Origin: Aspidapion aeneum
Lineage: Eukaryota; Arthropoda; Insecta; Coleoptera; Brentidae
Assembly: GCA_963576565.1 (NCBI GenBank)
Contig: OY755045.1
Span: 36,042,667 to 36,106,666 of the forward strand
Direction of reading: 5' to 3'
DNA length: 64,000 nt
Positions 1 through 10,112 of this stretch are shown here, one piece after another (the stretch's first letter is position 1; every line of letters starts with the position of its first letter). A program made the position numbers and the translations under genes. Under the pieces are notes generated by a model. That model did not search any database, was not told where the DNA came from, and worked only from the letters and a program-made list of their open reading frames with translations.

Positions 1-1377
1 TGATTGCAAAGGATTTTTGTTGATCGGGTTAAAGGAAGTTTGAAAGAAGTCAGCAAATGAGTTTGCTATTTGAGTATCTGAAGTCAAAGGTAAATTATTA
101 AAAGACATGGATTCGGGAACGCTGCCGGTGAAAGAATTTGTACGAAGAAAGGACCAGAATATATTAGGATTTTGCTTTATTGTGTTTTCAACTGTCCGTG
201 CATGCTGCTTATATGCAAGATCAATATCTTCTTTGATTTTTTGTCGTAGGTTGCTAAACTCTTGGTATGTTTCGACATTATTATTATTCTTAAGCTTGCG
301 ATGAAGAATAGACTTTTTCCGAATATCTTTTATTATGGTAGCTGAATACCAACAAGGATACTTTTTAGAAAAGGTTTTAGGACGTTTTGGGACACAAGAA
401 TCAAGAATGGAATAAATACAGTTGTAAAATGCTTCAGTGGCATCCTCGATATTAGAGAGTTTTTGTAGGAAGGACCAGTCACAAGTTAGAATTTTGCCGT
501 ATAAGTCTTGAAAGTCTGCTTTGCGAAAATTATAGGTTAGTGAAGAATTTAGTCCGGTATTCTTATCAAGATTTTTAGTTTTTTGAATGGAAAATATAGA
601 TATCTCAAGTGCTGGATGATGTGGGACTTCTCTCATAATAGGATCTATAGCTCTTTCTACTTTACAAAGGTTGGATTTAAATAAGACTTCTAGCAGTCTG
701 TTGTTCTCATTTTTTACAAAGTTGTGCTGTTGCAAGTCTAGGATTTCCAAGATATTATTAAGAGAGGTCACCAATGTTAGATTATTCAAGATATTTTTTT
801 CAAGAAAGGCTGCATAGTCTTTTACGTTAAAGTCTCCCAAAATAAGTATGTCCTTATCGTAGGTATATTTTTGACAAAGAAAGAACTCTAAAACACTGTC
901 AAGATCGTCAGCGGTGCTGGGTGATGGTATATAAACGACAAAGATAAATAATGGTTTATGCTGAAGGGTTATTTTTGCTCCAGTGATGTCAATGTGGGGA
1001 GGAACTTGGGGCCTGAAGCTAGTTAGTTCTAGTGGAAAAGGAGACAGCTGTTTGTTTCCCGCGATCAGAACACCTCCACCCTCGTTTAAGTTAGTAGCAG
1101 TACGATCTCTGTCGCAACGAAAAGTCTCAAAATCGTTGTGCATAAACTCCCTATTATTTATAGCAGGGACCAGCCACGTTTCGGTGATGGCTATTACGCT
1201 GTAACTGGAGTGGGTACTCGAGTGAAAGCAGTCGTTCAGTTTCGACCGCATACCGCCTGCGTTCTGATAACATATATCTAAGATACTTTCAGTGGGGGTA
1301 GAGACGCGAGTTGTGTTTATGAGTCTTGCTTTCGGTATGGCTATAGATTGCTGCCCTGCTGAGATGCGTTCTAATTG
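1..1377 (-). pseudogene. LINE-A ORF2, 5' part: apurinic-type endonuclease and start of RT (runs off the window)
   Basis: An open frame runs without a stop from about 1377 down to the window edge. It encodes the N-terminal part of a non-LTR retrotransposon pol protein, which nicks target DNA and then reverse-transcribes the element RNA. Seen: an opening YQNAGG-type endonuclease start (first Met near 1251), then ITETWL near 1190-1170 and the catalytic-type LGDFN near 840-826. The endonuclease-RT linker follows and continues past base 1. ORF1 lies directly upstream. The frame shows no break inside the window, but RT is outside it, so intactness is unknown. The PHD-bearing ORF1 suggests a Jockey/CR1-like lineage; the clade is inferred. 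Confidence 0.85.
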
Positions 1378-2498
1378 CTATTCACACAGAACATCCGACT
1401 TTCGTTTAATAAGAGCATTTTTGTATGCAGTACAGTTCTCTTTTTCCCACGCAGCATGGTTTGTTGCCAAATTTATACCCTTATCTGACTTTCGAAGTTT
1501 AATACAATTTGGACAGGATAAAAAGTTGCCTGACAATCCCTTGCCTCATGCTCACCCCCACACCGAGGGCAACAGAGGGTCTTTGAACAGAATTTTGACG
1601 AGTGATGAAACTCACTACATCTAAAACAGCGATATATTTCAATACCTTCATAGACCGAACAGCTGTCGAAACCAATAAAGGCGTTACCTGCAAGCATAGC
1701 ATTATCATATGTTTCCCTATCAACTTCGAGAACTGCCTGATAGATGTTAGAGTTTCTTTTCGTTTGACCAATTTTTATGACTTTATAAGAAAATGAAGAG
1801 TTAAAAATATCTGAATTAACTTTTTTAAGAATAGAAATAAGGACGTCTTCATCATACATATCGCGGAAGCCAACAACACGGATTCTTGGGTGTACACCAT
1901 GCATCTCTCTAATTTCATAATTTTCTGCCAATTTTTCCTGGGCAAGTTTTTTCAGTTTTTGATTTTCAGATGGGCCGATGACCACGCCGCCTTCTTTAAC
2001 GTGCTTAACTTTTGAGATTTGAAGACTACATTCAAACGGATCAATGTTTTCGCTTAGGGCTTTTTTAGTATCAGAGTTCGTCTGAGTGGTATCTTTCGGT
2101 TTAATAAGAATAGCCGGTTTCGTATTATTTTTCAGAGTATCGGAATATCTTTTAGGAGGAGCCGAGGTCGATGGTTTTTCAGTAATAACAGCGTTAAGTT
2201 TTTCTTCGGTAAGTTTAATAAAGTCATTTTTCAGCGAATTAAATGTTTCCGACAGTTTTTCCAGAGATTCCTGAACTTGTTTTTCTATGGTAGCTTTTAA
2301 GGACGACTTGTCTACAGTTATACAGGTTTTAAGACACTCAGAGCATGTCCAACTTAGGCCTTCGATTTCACTAAGTAGAGATAATAAGTCGGCAGATTTG
2401 TGTAGACAGGCAACGTGGCAATGTTGTTCGCAGGACGCACATTGTATGCTTTTCTTTCTATGATTAACGGATTCGGCGCAGATAATACAAACAGCCAT
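1378..2498 (-). pseudogene. LINE-A ORF1: PHD-like finger and CCHC-type Cys cluster protein, frameshifted near its end
   Basis: The ATG is at 2498. The first ~60 residues form a PHD-like finger (CIIC...CASC...HCHVAC...WTCSEC). A charged coiled-coil-like segment follows, then an RNA-binding-like middle, then a Cys-rich tail (CFRCSEFHHSSKFC and CPRCGGEHEARDC). ORF1 proteins of this type bind the element RNA. The frame ends at 1473. About 25 codons earlier, near 1545, the homologous frame moves: a CPNC motif and a Lys-rich tail continue in another frame to a TAG at 1378. This indicates a one-base indel. The linked ORF2 starts immediately after that TAG. Confidence 0.85.
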
Positions 2499-2652
2499 TG
2501 TTCAGTTACTTACAGTAATTATTTATGATATGTCGTAAGTATCAGGATTCACTTGAACACACCATTAGATTTTAATATCACTTAAATATCGGATTTTGGA
2601 AGTACTATTTGCAGAGCCTTTTCGAACGACCTATTGCAATCGCTAGTCGCGC
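2499..2652. other. LINE-A 5' leader and LINE-B 3' tail junction
   Basis: This short non-coding stretch lies between the ORF1 start codon of LINE-A and the stop codon of LINE-B. Both elements are on the minus strand, so it should contain the LINE-A 5' UTR and the LINE-B 3' UTR. No poly(A) or target-site duplication could be placed confidently. Confidence 0.4.
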
Positions 2653-3199
2653 TTAATGTACAAAGGCCAGAATATCGGGCCACCTCAGATTCAGAAGGTC
2701 TTCCGTCTCAAAGGCTTCCTCCTCGAATACCTCTCTTCTTGCCTTCTTGAATGCTTCACATGATGACAGAAAATGTGCCGAGGTCTCGTCCTCGGCCCAA
2801 CATCGCTCGCACGTCGCGTCCTTCTTCACTCTCATCTTTGACAGGTGTCCTTGTAGGACGCAGTGTCCGGTTAGGACTCCCACTATGGCTCCCACCTCTC
2901 CGTGTTCTACGGAGTAGCCAGTCCCTACGGGATTTGCTGTATCCTGTCACATACTCCTTCGCCTGTCTGCGTTTCCTGTGTTGGTCCATTCCCTTTGTAT
3001 CTCTTTCTGGGTCCACTCTGTTAGGGTCGACTTCATTTGCCCTCTTGTGAGCTCCAGGAAAGGCTCTGGCCCGACGCATTTCTGCCGGGATCCTCCCCTG
3101 GCGAGTCCGTCCGCTTTCTCGTTTCCGGGGACTCCCATGTGGCCTGGGACCCATACGAGCTCTACCTCTCTTACGCCGGCCAATTCCTGAAGTGCATCC
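2653..3199 (-). pseudogene. LINE-B pol C-terminus: end of RNase H plus a Cys/His finger
   Basis: Minus-strand coding remnant of a LINE with an RNase H domain (I/R1/Loa-like group; lineage inferred). Seen: DALQELA, then WVPGHMGVPGNEKADGLA, the classic RNase H C-terminal signature, at about 3190-3080. A second reading frame (2895-2653) has a terminal finger with CERCW...SAHFLSSC. The two parts are in different frames, so at least one indel has occurred. The RNase H domain begins abruptly at 3199, and its N-terminal half lies 2 kb away at 5216-5430. Confidence 0.85.
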
Positions 3200-3953
3200 A
3201 TTTTGACCAATGGGAAACAAATTACAGCTGTGTACGCTGTACTCTTTTATAAAAAGGCCATTTTAAAACATTTTTTGTCGAAATTTCAGAATGCTCTGTA
3301 AAGCATAAGGTTAAAGTGGAGAGTACATACACATCTGTTAAACACAAGTTGCAAAGATTCTCAGCCAAGTACGCGAAAATGGTATTCTGTAAAAATAATT
3401 GAGATAAAAGTAAAGCCAAGTTCACCAATACAAATTTAAACTTTGCTTTTACAGCCAAACTTCTTCATGTTCATTTGCAGCCGTAATAGCCAAGTTTAGA
3501 AAAACATTTCCAAACTAGTAAAAACCTTTCATTTTAAAATTTGTATTGGGGAGCTTACCTTTACTTTTATTGGCTTTTTATTACTTGAAATGTTTTTGTT
3601 ATGATTTCACTCCTTTTTGAAAGAATTTGGATAATATTTATGTTTTAAAGTACGTAAAATATGCGGAAAATTGCACTTTTGCAATGCCTTATTAAAAAGT
3701 TTGAGGATTTTTTTATTTTTTCGTATGGTTTTATTATAGTTCCTATCAGCCTTCTAAAGCTTAGCTGTCTAGCGTTCTTGGAAGTGGGCAATGTTACTTT
3801 TACATAACTTTACATTTATAAGGGAGGGAAGTAAATTAAAATGTTGGTGTTTTTAAACCCTTTTGTATAGTTTTATCATGTTTCTATCGGCCTTCCAAAG
3901 CTCAGCTTTCTAGCGTTTCTGGAAGTGGGCAATCAATAATACTTTTACATAAC

Positions 3954-4648
3954 CCAGGTAGCAAGGGGTCATCAAATGACGTCTTTTTTTCGTCAAAAAG
4001 TGGTCATTTGGATGACCAGCAGGTCATCTGCTAAAAAATGTTGTCTTTAAGGCGTCAGTTATTTTACGTCTTTTCGCCATGTAGTTTTTTACGTCTTAAA
4101 CACGTCATATATTGGTCACTACCCACACTGCACACTTTGTCCGAGGGACATACATACACTTATACCTACATAGATGGTGCCCCAGTCAGTACTTGACCGG
4201 ATTTATACGAGATGTGGGGGTATGTATGTGAAATATATTAATATTAAATCAAGACAAACTTGGAGGCTTCTTTCGCTTCCAAGTGGAGATGTCTAAGTCT
4301 TGGTTTAGCTCTATTTTAATCTGTACCCTGTACCTGTTCTAGGACTTCCAGGCACAGAAGAACTCTTCTGAGTTCCAGGTCCAAGTTTCCTTAAGTGGTC
4401 TCAACTGCAGGGAATATTTCATATATTTAGACGAGTTTAAAAAAAGTCATAAAGAGGTCACTGATGTTCGTTTTTGGTCTCAAATACGTCATATTGCTGA
4501 CGTCTTTAAAGCGTCTAAAAATGACGTCATTTTGGGTGTGTCTTTTGAACGTCATTTAAAGGTCATTTACACGTCAGGTTAGAGACGTCAATGGTCATTA
4601 AAAATGACCTTTTTTTTACGTTTAAAAAACGTGACCTTGCTACCTGAG
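3954..4648. mobile_element. MITE with CCAGGTAGCAAGG termini, copy 1
   Basis: The element starts CCAGGTAGCAAGG and ends CCTTGCTACCTG. It is flanked by AAC on both sides, a possible 3 bp TSD. An uninterrupted version of the site (cataactttacat) occurs near 3807 and, inverted, near 9500. Both subterminal regions carry many GTCATTT, ACGTC and TGACGTCA-like motifs in both orientations, as expected for transposase-binding repeats. No ORF is present. Superfamily not assigned. Confidence 0.75.
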
Positions 4649-5065
4649 AACTTTACATTTGAAGACCCAAGTGGATGAAGGTGCTATGTCGCATTTTTTA
4701 TTAAAGTTGAGTTTTTCCACCACATCTTAGAAAAAGCGCTATATTTTCTTGCAAAGTCCATTTTTGAAGTATACATATAATAGGAAATCATTGATTGGTG
4801 GGACCTAACAAGTGATGAAACAATTTATTGAAACGAAAAAGTTGTAATAAAATATGCGAAACCAATAATACCGAAATATTAATTTTGCGACTTGGCACCT
4901 TGATCCACTTGGATCTTCATTTATAGGGGAGGAAAACAAATTAAAATTGTGGGTTTTTTTTATTTTTTCCAAGGGTTTGGTCCTAACTTCTATCAGTCTG
5001 TCAAATTTTAGGTTTGTAGCATGTTTGGAGGTACAGTAGAATTTTGATGATCGTAACTACTTTTA

Positions 5066-5210
5066 CCTGCTCGGAGCTTTAAGGTCTACTCCTAACATAG
5101 CCCTGAATACGACCCTGGGTCTCTCATCGCTGTCCACCTGGATAAAGAAGAAAGCGATGGCATCATACCTTAGGATAAGGGACGCGGGCGTGTGGAGGAG
5201 GAGCGGTGGA
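5066..5210 (+). pseudogene. Inverted fragment of LINE-B connection/thumb region
   Basis: On the plus strand this reads a LINE segment (IALNTTLGLSSLSTWIKK, then MASYLRIRDAGVWRRSG). The same segment is present in inverse complement at about 5640-5770 in the adjacent minus-strand LINE-B. The two are clearly related but have several differences. The fragment ends exactly where minus-strand LINE-B resumes, giving a tail-to-tail arrangement. Confidence 0.75.
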
Positions 5211-5215
5211 CATCC

Positions 5216-6020
5216 GCACACTCCTGCACCAAACCCGCGGAATTGGTTGGTTTGCACAGTGCTTTCAGCGCAGCTTGACTGTCTGAACAGATGCAGAGGC
5301 GTTTTCCTGTTTCGTTCCTAATTTCTTCCTCCCATGTTACCGCCAGTATAGCGTAAACCTCTGCCTGGAAGACTGTTGCATTGGATCCCAGCGAGTAGCT
5401 TTTTCCAATGCCCTTGCTTTCCACGTACACTCCTGCACCGGTCGAATTCCGGTCTGTCAGCCTTGATAAGTCTGTACAGCAGACCGTGGCATCGCTAAGG
5501 AATTCAATTCCCTTCTTTCATGCATCCCTTGGCGGTATGGTTACACGGTATCTCCTTTTCTCCCTTAACCGCTTCTCTGGCATCGCTAGCCTGTACGTCG
5601 ATAAAGGAATCTCCTTTTCCGTCACAGTCGCGATCTCCGAATGTCCTTTTTGTCCACCGCTCCTCCACAGGCCCGCGTCCCTTATCCTAAGGTATGATGC
5701 CATCGCTTCCTTCTTTATCCAGGTGGACAGCGATGAGAGACCCAGGATCGTATTCAGGGCTATGTTGCATTCCTTCGAGCTTTTTGGCGTTAGTGGTTTT
5801 CATTGTCACCGGCCACCAGACCACGGATCCGTATTGGATCCTCGTTCTTATGATGGCCGTGTATATCCAGTGCATGATCCTTGGGCTGAGTCCCCACTTT
5901 CTTCCTACCACCCTTCTTACTTGCCAGAAAAAAAGGATTTGACCAAAGGTAAAGCGGCAAATCCAAAATTGCCGCCGTCCCGTCCTTTTTAACCATTGAC
6001 ATTTCGTTATCTGGTGTAGA
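5216..6020 (-). pseudogene. LINE-B pol: RT C-terminal (thumb) region and first half of RNase H
   Basis: Minus-strand remnant in three frames. About 5940-5780 encodes RRVVGRKWGLSPRIMHWIYT and YGSVVWWP, the typical region after the RT palm. About 5703-5518 encodes MASYLRIRDAGLW and onward. About 5480-5216 encodes the start of RNase H (TDRNSTGAGVYV, VFQAEVYAIL, CICSDSQAALKAL). The second half of RNase H is at 2947-3199. The element is 5'-truncated near 6000. Frameshifts near 5700 and 5500 make it a pseudogene. Confidence 0.85.
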
Positions 6021-6227
6021 AATGTCAAGTTCTTCTCAACCGCTGTTTTTTAAATTAAATTTGGAATAAACTCAAAACTTTTTAGGGTCTTAAAACGTTA
6101 CTCTTTCTATTAGAGTAGAGAAAGTCCAAAATTTGCTTTATTTTCCAGCAAAAACACAAGGCCGCGATAAAATAAAAAAAAAGGTTAAATTTATGTAAGT
6201 AAAGTAATGTCCCGAGTTCATAGCACA

Positions 6228-6286
6228 TAGAGTCCCTGTATGTGACAGATATTGGCGGCCAATATCTGTCACATACAGGGACTCTA
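6228..6286. mobile_element. 59 bp palindromic micro-MITE, hAT-like, copy 1
   Basis: A perfect inverted repeat of 28 bp arms around a 3 bp centre (cgg). The arms begin TAGAGTCCCTGTATGT. The insertion is flanked by exact 8 bp direct repeats ATAGCACA (6220-6227 and 6287-6294). An 8 bp TSD and a YARNG-type terminus (TAGAG) are hallmarks of hAT superfamily transposition. The element is too small to hold anything but its termini. A relative lies at 12974-13038. Confidence 0.85.
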
Positions 6287-6359
6287 ATAGCACATTGTCG
6301 ATAATTTTTTCAACACGAGTGCTGAGGTAAAAATTATCATAGTTTGCGTGCGGACTATT

Positions 6360-6577
6360 TCCTGAAGAAAATATTGTATGCAATGTTTTTATGTCTGAAG
6401 GCACGGCAGTGCTCCGCCACGTTCGCGTAAACTGCTGTACCATCTTTCCTTGAAACATTTCAGCCCATGTGTGACCTATCTAAAACTCTACTTCGGAATG
6501 AGCTACAAACTTTGCACAGTCGTAGATCTTCATAGAGCTAACAACCATTTCAGGTTTCATGGACTTCCATAAAGTAT
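6360..6577 (-). repeat. Fragment of repeat family X, interrupted by a solo LTR
   Basis: This stretch (ggcacggcagtgctccgcca, then cttcggaatgagctac) is an inverse-complement match to 25190-25380. It is therefore one end of repeat family X in minus orientation. The solo LTR at 6578-6992 sits at its edge, directly after a copy of the acttccataaag motif. No coding capacity was seen. Confidence 0.6.
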
Positions 6578-6992
6578 TGTTACAAATTTAAGTTATTTAA
6601 ATTTTATAATTGGAATTTATTTAGGTTTAGTGTAGTATTAGGTCGATTTATCTTAAGGTTGTATTCTTAGTCTAGGTTTTAGTTGCGTTGTCTGTGGCTT
6701 GCGGTCGCGGTAGTGCGGGAACTTTCCGGACGTCGAAGGCTGCCGGAAAGTTCGAGAGAGATGGACGATCCTATATATAGGGCCGGGGTCGCGCACCAGG
6801 CAGTCAGTCACAGATAACGTGCTGTAGTGGTCGTGAGATTAAAACGAAGTTAATAGACCGATTATAGTAGTGAATTATTAGCAAGCTATTACTAAGTTTA
6901 AGTGCGTGTTTTTGTACATAATTTGTCGAAATAAATTGACGTATCGTTTTCAACAATTGCGAGTTTTAATTTGTCGTTGTGAACCCGTAACA
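6578..6992 (+). repeat. Solo LTR of the Gypsy family found at 33258-39760
   Basis: It begins TGTTACAAATTT and ends CCCGTAACA, and is flanked by GTAT on both sides (6574-6577 and 6993-6996), a 4 bp TSD. Its ends match the inverse complement of the LTRs at 33258 and 39328 closely; the centre has diverged. A TATA motif (ctatatatag) is at 6771-6780. Just upstream are two near heat-shock elements, GAActTTCcgGAC (6719-6731) and GAAagTTCgaGAG (6746-6758). A solo LTR forms by LTR-LTR recombination that removes the internal part. Confidence 0.9.
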
Positions 6993-7002
6993 GTATTATA
7001 GT

Positions 7003-8901
7003 TATTTATCTAACAAATACGGAAAGTGATACTTTACCGCACGCGATGGCAGTTGCCCGAACGACGCGGGGCGGAGTTCGGTCAAGCCGTCAAGGGTGGT
7101 AAAGACACTTTCCGTATGTGTTAGGTACAATATTTTACCTATAAGTACCTTTTTTTTCCAAAAACTTGAACAAATATTAGCTGTCTTATTGATGCGTTGC
7201 TAAGGTTTCTAAGTGGTGCGCGTGCGGTAAAGTAACTTTACCGCACGCGAGCAGGTAAAAGTAGTTCCGAAATTTCAAAAAAGTCGAAATTGCGACTTAC
7301 TCATGTATAGATCATCAAAATTCTACTGTACCTCCAAACATGTACAAACCTTAAATTTGACAGACTGATAGAAGTTAGGACCAAACCCTTGGAAAAAAAA
7401 CCCACAATTTTAATTTGCTTTCCTCCCCTATAAATGAAGATCCAAGTGGATGAAGGTGCCAAGTCGCAAAATTAATATTTCGGTATTAATGGTTTCGCAT
7501 ATCTTATTACAACTTTTTCGTTTGAATAAATTGTTTCATCACTTGTTAGGTCCCACCAATCAATGATTTCCTATTATATGTATACTTCAAAAATGGACTT
7601 TGCAAGAAAATATAGCGCTTTTTCTTAGATTTGGTGGAAAAAACTCAACTTTAATAAAAAATGCGACATAGCACTCTCATCCACTTCGGTCTTCAAATGT
7701 AAAGTTCCCAGGTAGCAAGGTCACGTTTTTTAAACGTCAAAAAAAGGTCATTTTTAATGACCATTGACGTCCCTAACCTGACGTGTAAATGACCTTTAAA
7801 TGACGTTCAAAAGACACACCCAAAATGACGTAATTTTTAGACGCTTTAAAGACGTCAGCAATATGACGTATTTGGGACCAAAAACGAACATCAGTGACCT
7901 CTTTATGACATTTTTTAAACTCGTCTGAATATATGAAATATTCCCTGCAGTTATTTATCTAACAAATACGGAAAGTGATACTTTACCGCACGCGATGGCA
8001 GTTGCCCGAACGACGCGGGGCGGAGTTCGGTCAAGCCGTCAAGGGTGGTAAAGACACTTTCCGTATGTGTTAGGTACAATATTTTACCTATAAGTACCTT
8101 TTTTTTTCCAAAAACTTGAACAAATATTAGCTGTCTTATTGATGCGTTGCTAAGGTTTCTAAGTGGTGCGCGTGCGGTAAAGTAACTTTACCGCACGCGA
8201 GCAGGTAAAAGTAGTTCCGAAATTTCAAAAAAGTCGAAATTGCGACTTACTCATGTATAGATCATCAAAATTCTACTGTACCTCCAAACATGTACAAACC
8301 TTAAATTTGACAGACTGATAGAAGTTAGGACCAAACCCTTGGAAAAAAAACCCACAATTTTAATTTGCTTTCCTCCCCTATAAATGAAGATCCAAGTGGA
8401 TGAAGGTGCCAAGTCGCAAAATTAATATTTCGGTATTAATGGTTTCGCATATCTTATTACAACTTTTTCGTTTGAATAAATTGTTTCATCACTTGTTAGG
8501 TCCCACCAATCAATGATTTCCTATTATATGTATACTTCAAAAATGGACTTTGCAAGAAAATATAGCGCTTTTTCTTAGATTTGGTGGAAAAAACTCAACT
8601 TTAATAAAAAATGCGACATAGCACTCTCATCCACTTCGGTCTTCAAATGTAAAGTTCCCAGGTAGCAAGGTCACGTTTTTTAAACGTCAAAAAAAGGTCA
8701 TTTTTAATGACCATTGACGTCCCTAACCTGACGTGTAAATGACCTTTAAATGACGTTCAAAAGACACACCCAAAATGACGTAATTTTTAGACGCTTTAAA
8801 GACGTCAGCAATATGACGTATTTGGGACCAAAAACGAACATCAGTGACCTCTTTATGACATTTTTTAAACTCGTCTGAATATATGAAATATTCCCTGCAG
8901 T
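7003..8901. repeat. Direct tandem duplication, two ~950 bp units, nearly identical
   Basis: Unit 1 is 7003-7951 and unit 2 is 7952-8901. They appear identical apart from one T in a poly-T run (near 7150 and 8099). The junction is ctgcag|ttatttatct. Each unit contains a 31 bp perfect palindrome (7219-7249 and 8169-8199, arms cgcgtgcggtaaagt), an 80-100 bp segment bounded by imperfect inverse copies of acggaaagtg, part of family X and the start of the CCAGGTAGCAAGG MITE. Unit 1 truncates the MITE at 7951. The near identity implies a very recent event or an assembly artefact. Confidence 0.9.
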
Positions 8902-10112
8902 TGAGACCACTTAAGGAAACTTGGACCTGGAACTCAGAAGAGTTCTTCTGTGCCTGGAAGTCCTAGAACAGGTACAGGGTACAGATTAAAATAGAGCTAA
9001 ACCAAGACTTAGACATCTCCACTTGGAAGCGAAAGAAGCCTCTAAGTTTGTCTTGATTTAATATTAATTAATATATTTCACATACATACCACCACATCTC
9101 GTATAAATCCGGTCTAGTACTGACTGGGGCACCATCTATGTAGGTATAAGTGTATGTATGTCCCTCGGACAAAGTGTGCAGTGTGGGTAGTGACCAATAT
9201 ATGACGTGTTTAAGACGTAAAAAACTACATGGCGAAAAGACGTAAAATAACTGACGCCTTAAAGACAACATTTTTTAGTAGATGACCTGCTGGTCATCCA
9301 AATGACCACTTTTTGACGAAAAAAAAGACGTCATTTGATGACCCCTTGCTACCAGGGTTATGTAAAAGTATTGTTGATTGCCCACTTCCAGAAACGCTAG
9401 AAAGCTGAGCTTTGGAAGGCCGATAGAAACTATGATAAAACTATACAAAAGGGTTTAAAAACACCAACATTTTAATTTACTTCCCTCCCTTATAAATGTA
9501 AAGTTATGTAAAAGTAACATTGCCCACTTCCAAGAACGCTAGAGAGCTAGGCTTTAGAAAGCTGATAGGAACTATAATAAAACCATACGAAAAAATTAAA
9601 GAATCCTCAAACATTTTAATAAGGCATTGCAAAAGTGCAATATTCCGCATATTTTACGTACTTTAAAACATAAATATTATCCAAATTCTTTCAAAAAGGA
9701 GTGACATCATAACAAAAACATTTCAAGTAATAAAAATCCAATAAAAGTAAAGGTAAGCTCCCCAATACAAATTTTAAAATGAAAGGTTCTTACTAGTTTG
9801 GAAATGTTTTTCTAAACTTGGCTATTACGGCTGCAAATGAACATAAAGAAGTTTGGCTGTAAAAGCAAAGTTTAAATTTGTATTGGTGAACTTGGCTTTA
9901 CTTTTATCTCAATTATTTTTACAGAATACCATTTTCGCGTACTTGGCTGAGAATCTTTGCAACTTGTGTTTACTCTCCACTTTAACCTTATTATGCTTTA
10001 CAGAGCATTCTGAAATTTCGACAAAAAATTACGACAAAAAATGTTTTAAAATGGCCTTTTTATAAAAGAGTACAGCGTACAAAGCAAATTATCGCTGTAA
10101 TTTGTTTCCCAT
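7255..10112 (-). repeat. Right arm of family X inverted repeat
   Basis: Inverse complement of the left arm (3204-5060). It ends at about 10112 with the same terminal sequence, the complement of ttttgaccaatgggaaac. It includes the second unit of the tandem duplication and MITE copies. Relative to this arm, the left arm lacks about 40 bp near the motif gtaagtcgcaatttcgac. A third copy in plus orientation is at 24350-25410. ORFs in this arm (for example 9853-10065) recur only as part of the repeat and look non-coding. Confidence 0.8.
8657..9356. mobile_element. CCAGGTAGCAAGG MITE, copy 2 (complete); truncated copy at 7707-7951
   Basis: Inverse-complement copy of the MITE at 3954-4648, with termini CCCAGGTAGCAAGG and CCTTGCTACCAGGG. 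It lies between GTT triplets, the complement of the AAC flanks of copy 1. Rich in GACGTCA/AAATGAC subterminal motifs. Its left 245 bp are repeated at 7707-7951 by the 950 bp tandem duplication. Confidence 0.75.

Larger units (their letters stand above)
3200..5210. mobile_element. 2.0 kb insertion splitting the LINE-B RNase H domain (left arm of family X)
   Basis: The LINE-B reading breaks at 5216 (ending VQEC-A-D) and resumes at 3199 (D-A-L-Q-E-L). Almost no residues are missing and CATCC occurs at both edges (3195-3199 and 5211-5215). Most of the insert (about 3204-5060) is the inverse complement of 7255-10112. It contains about three diverged tandem units (for example ctatcagccttctaaagc near 3745 and a variant near 3890) and a nested TIR element at 3954-4648. 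Short ORFs here recur in the other arm but resemble no known protein. The transposon class is unknown. Confidence 0.7.

Noticed and set aside
3222..3458. Hydrophobic 78-codon ORF with a close match at 9853-10065
   Set aside because: Conservation is explained by the two arms being copies of the same DNA repeat; reading frames diverge by indels and no family is recognised.
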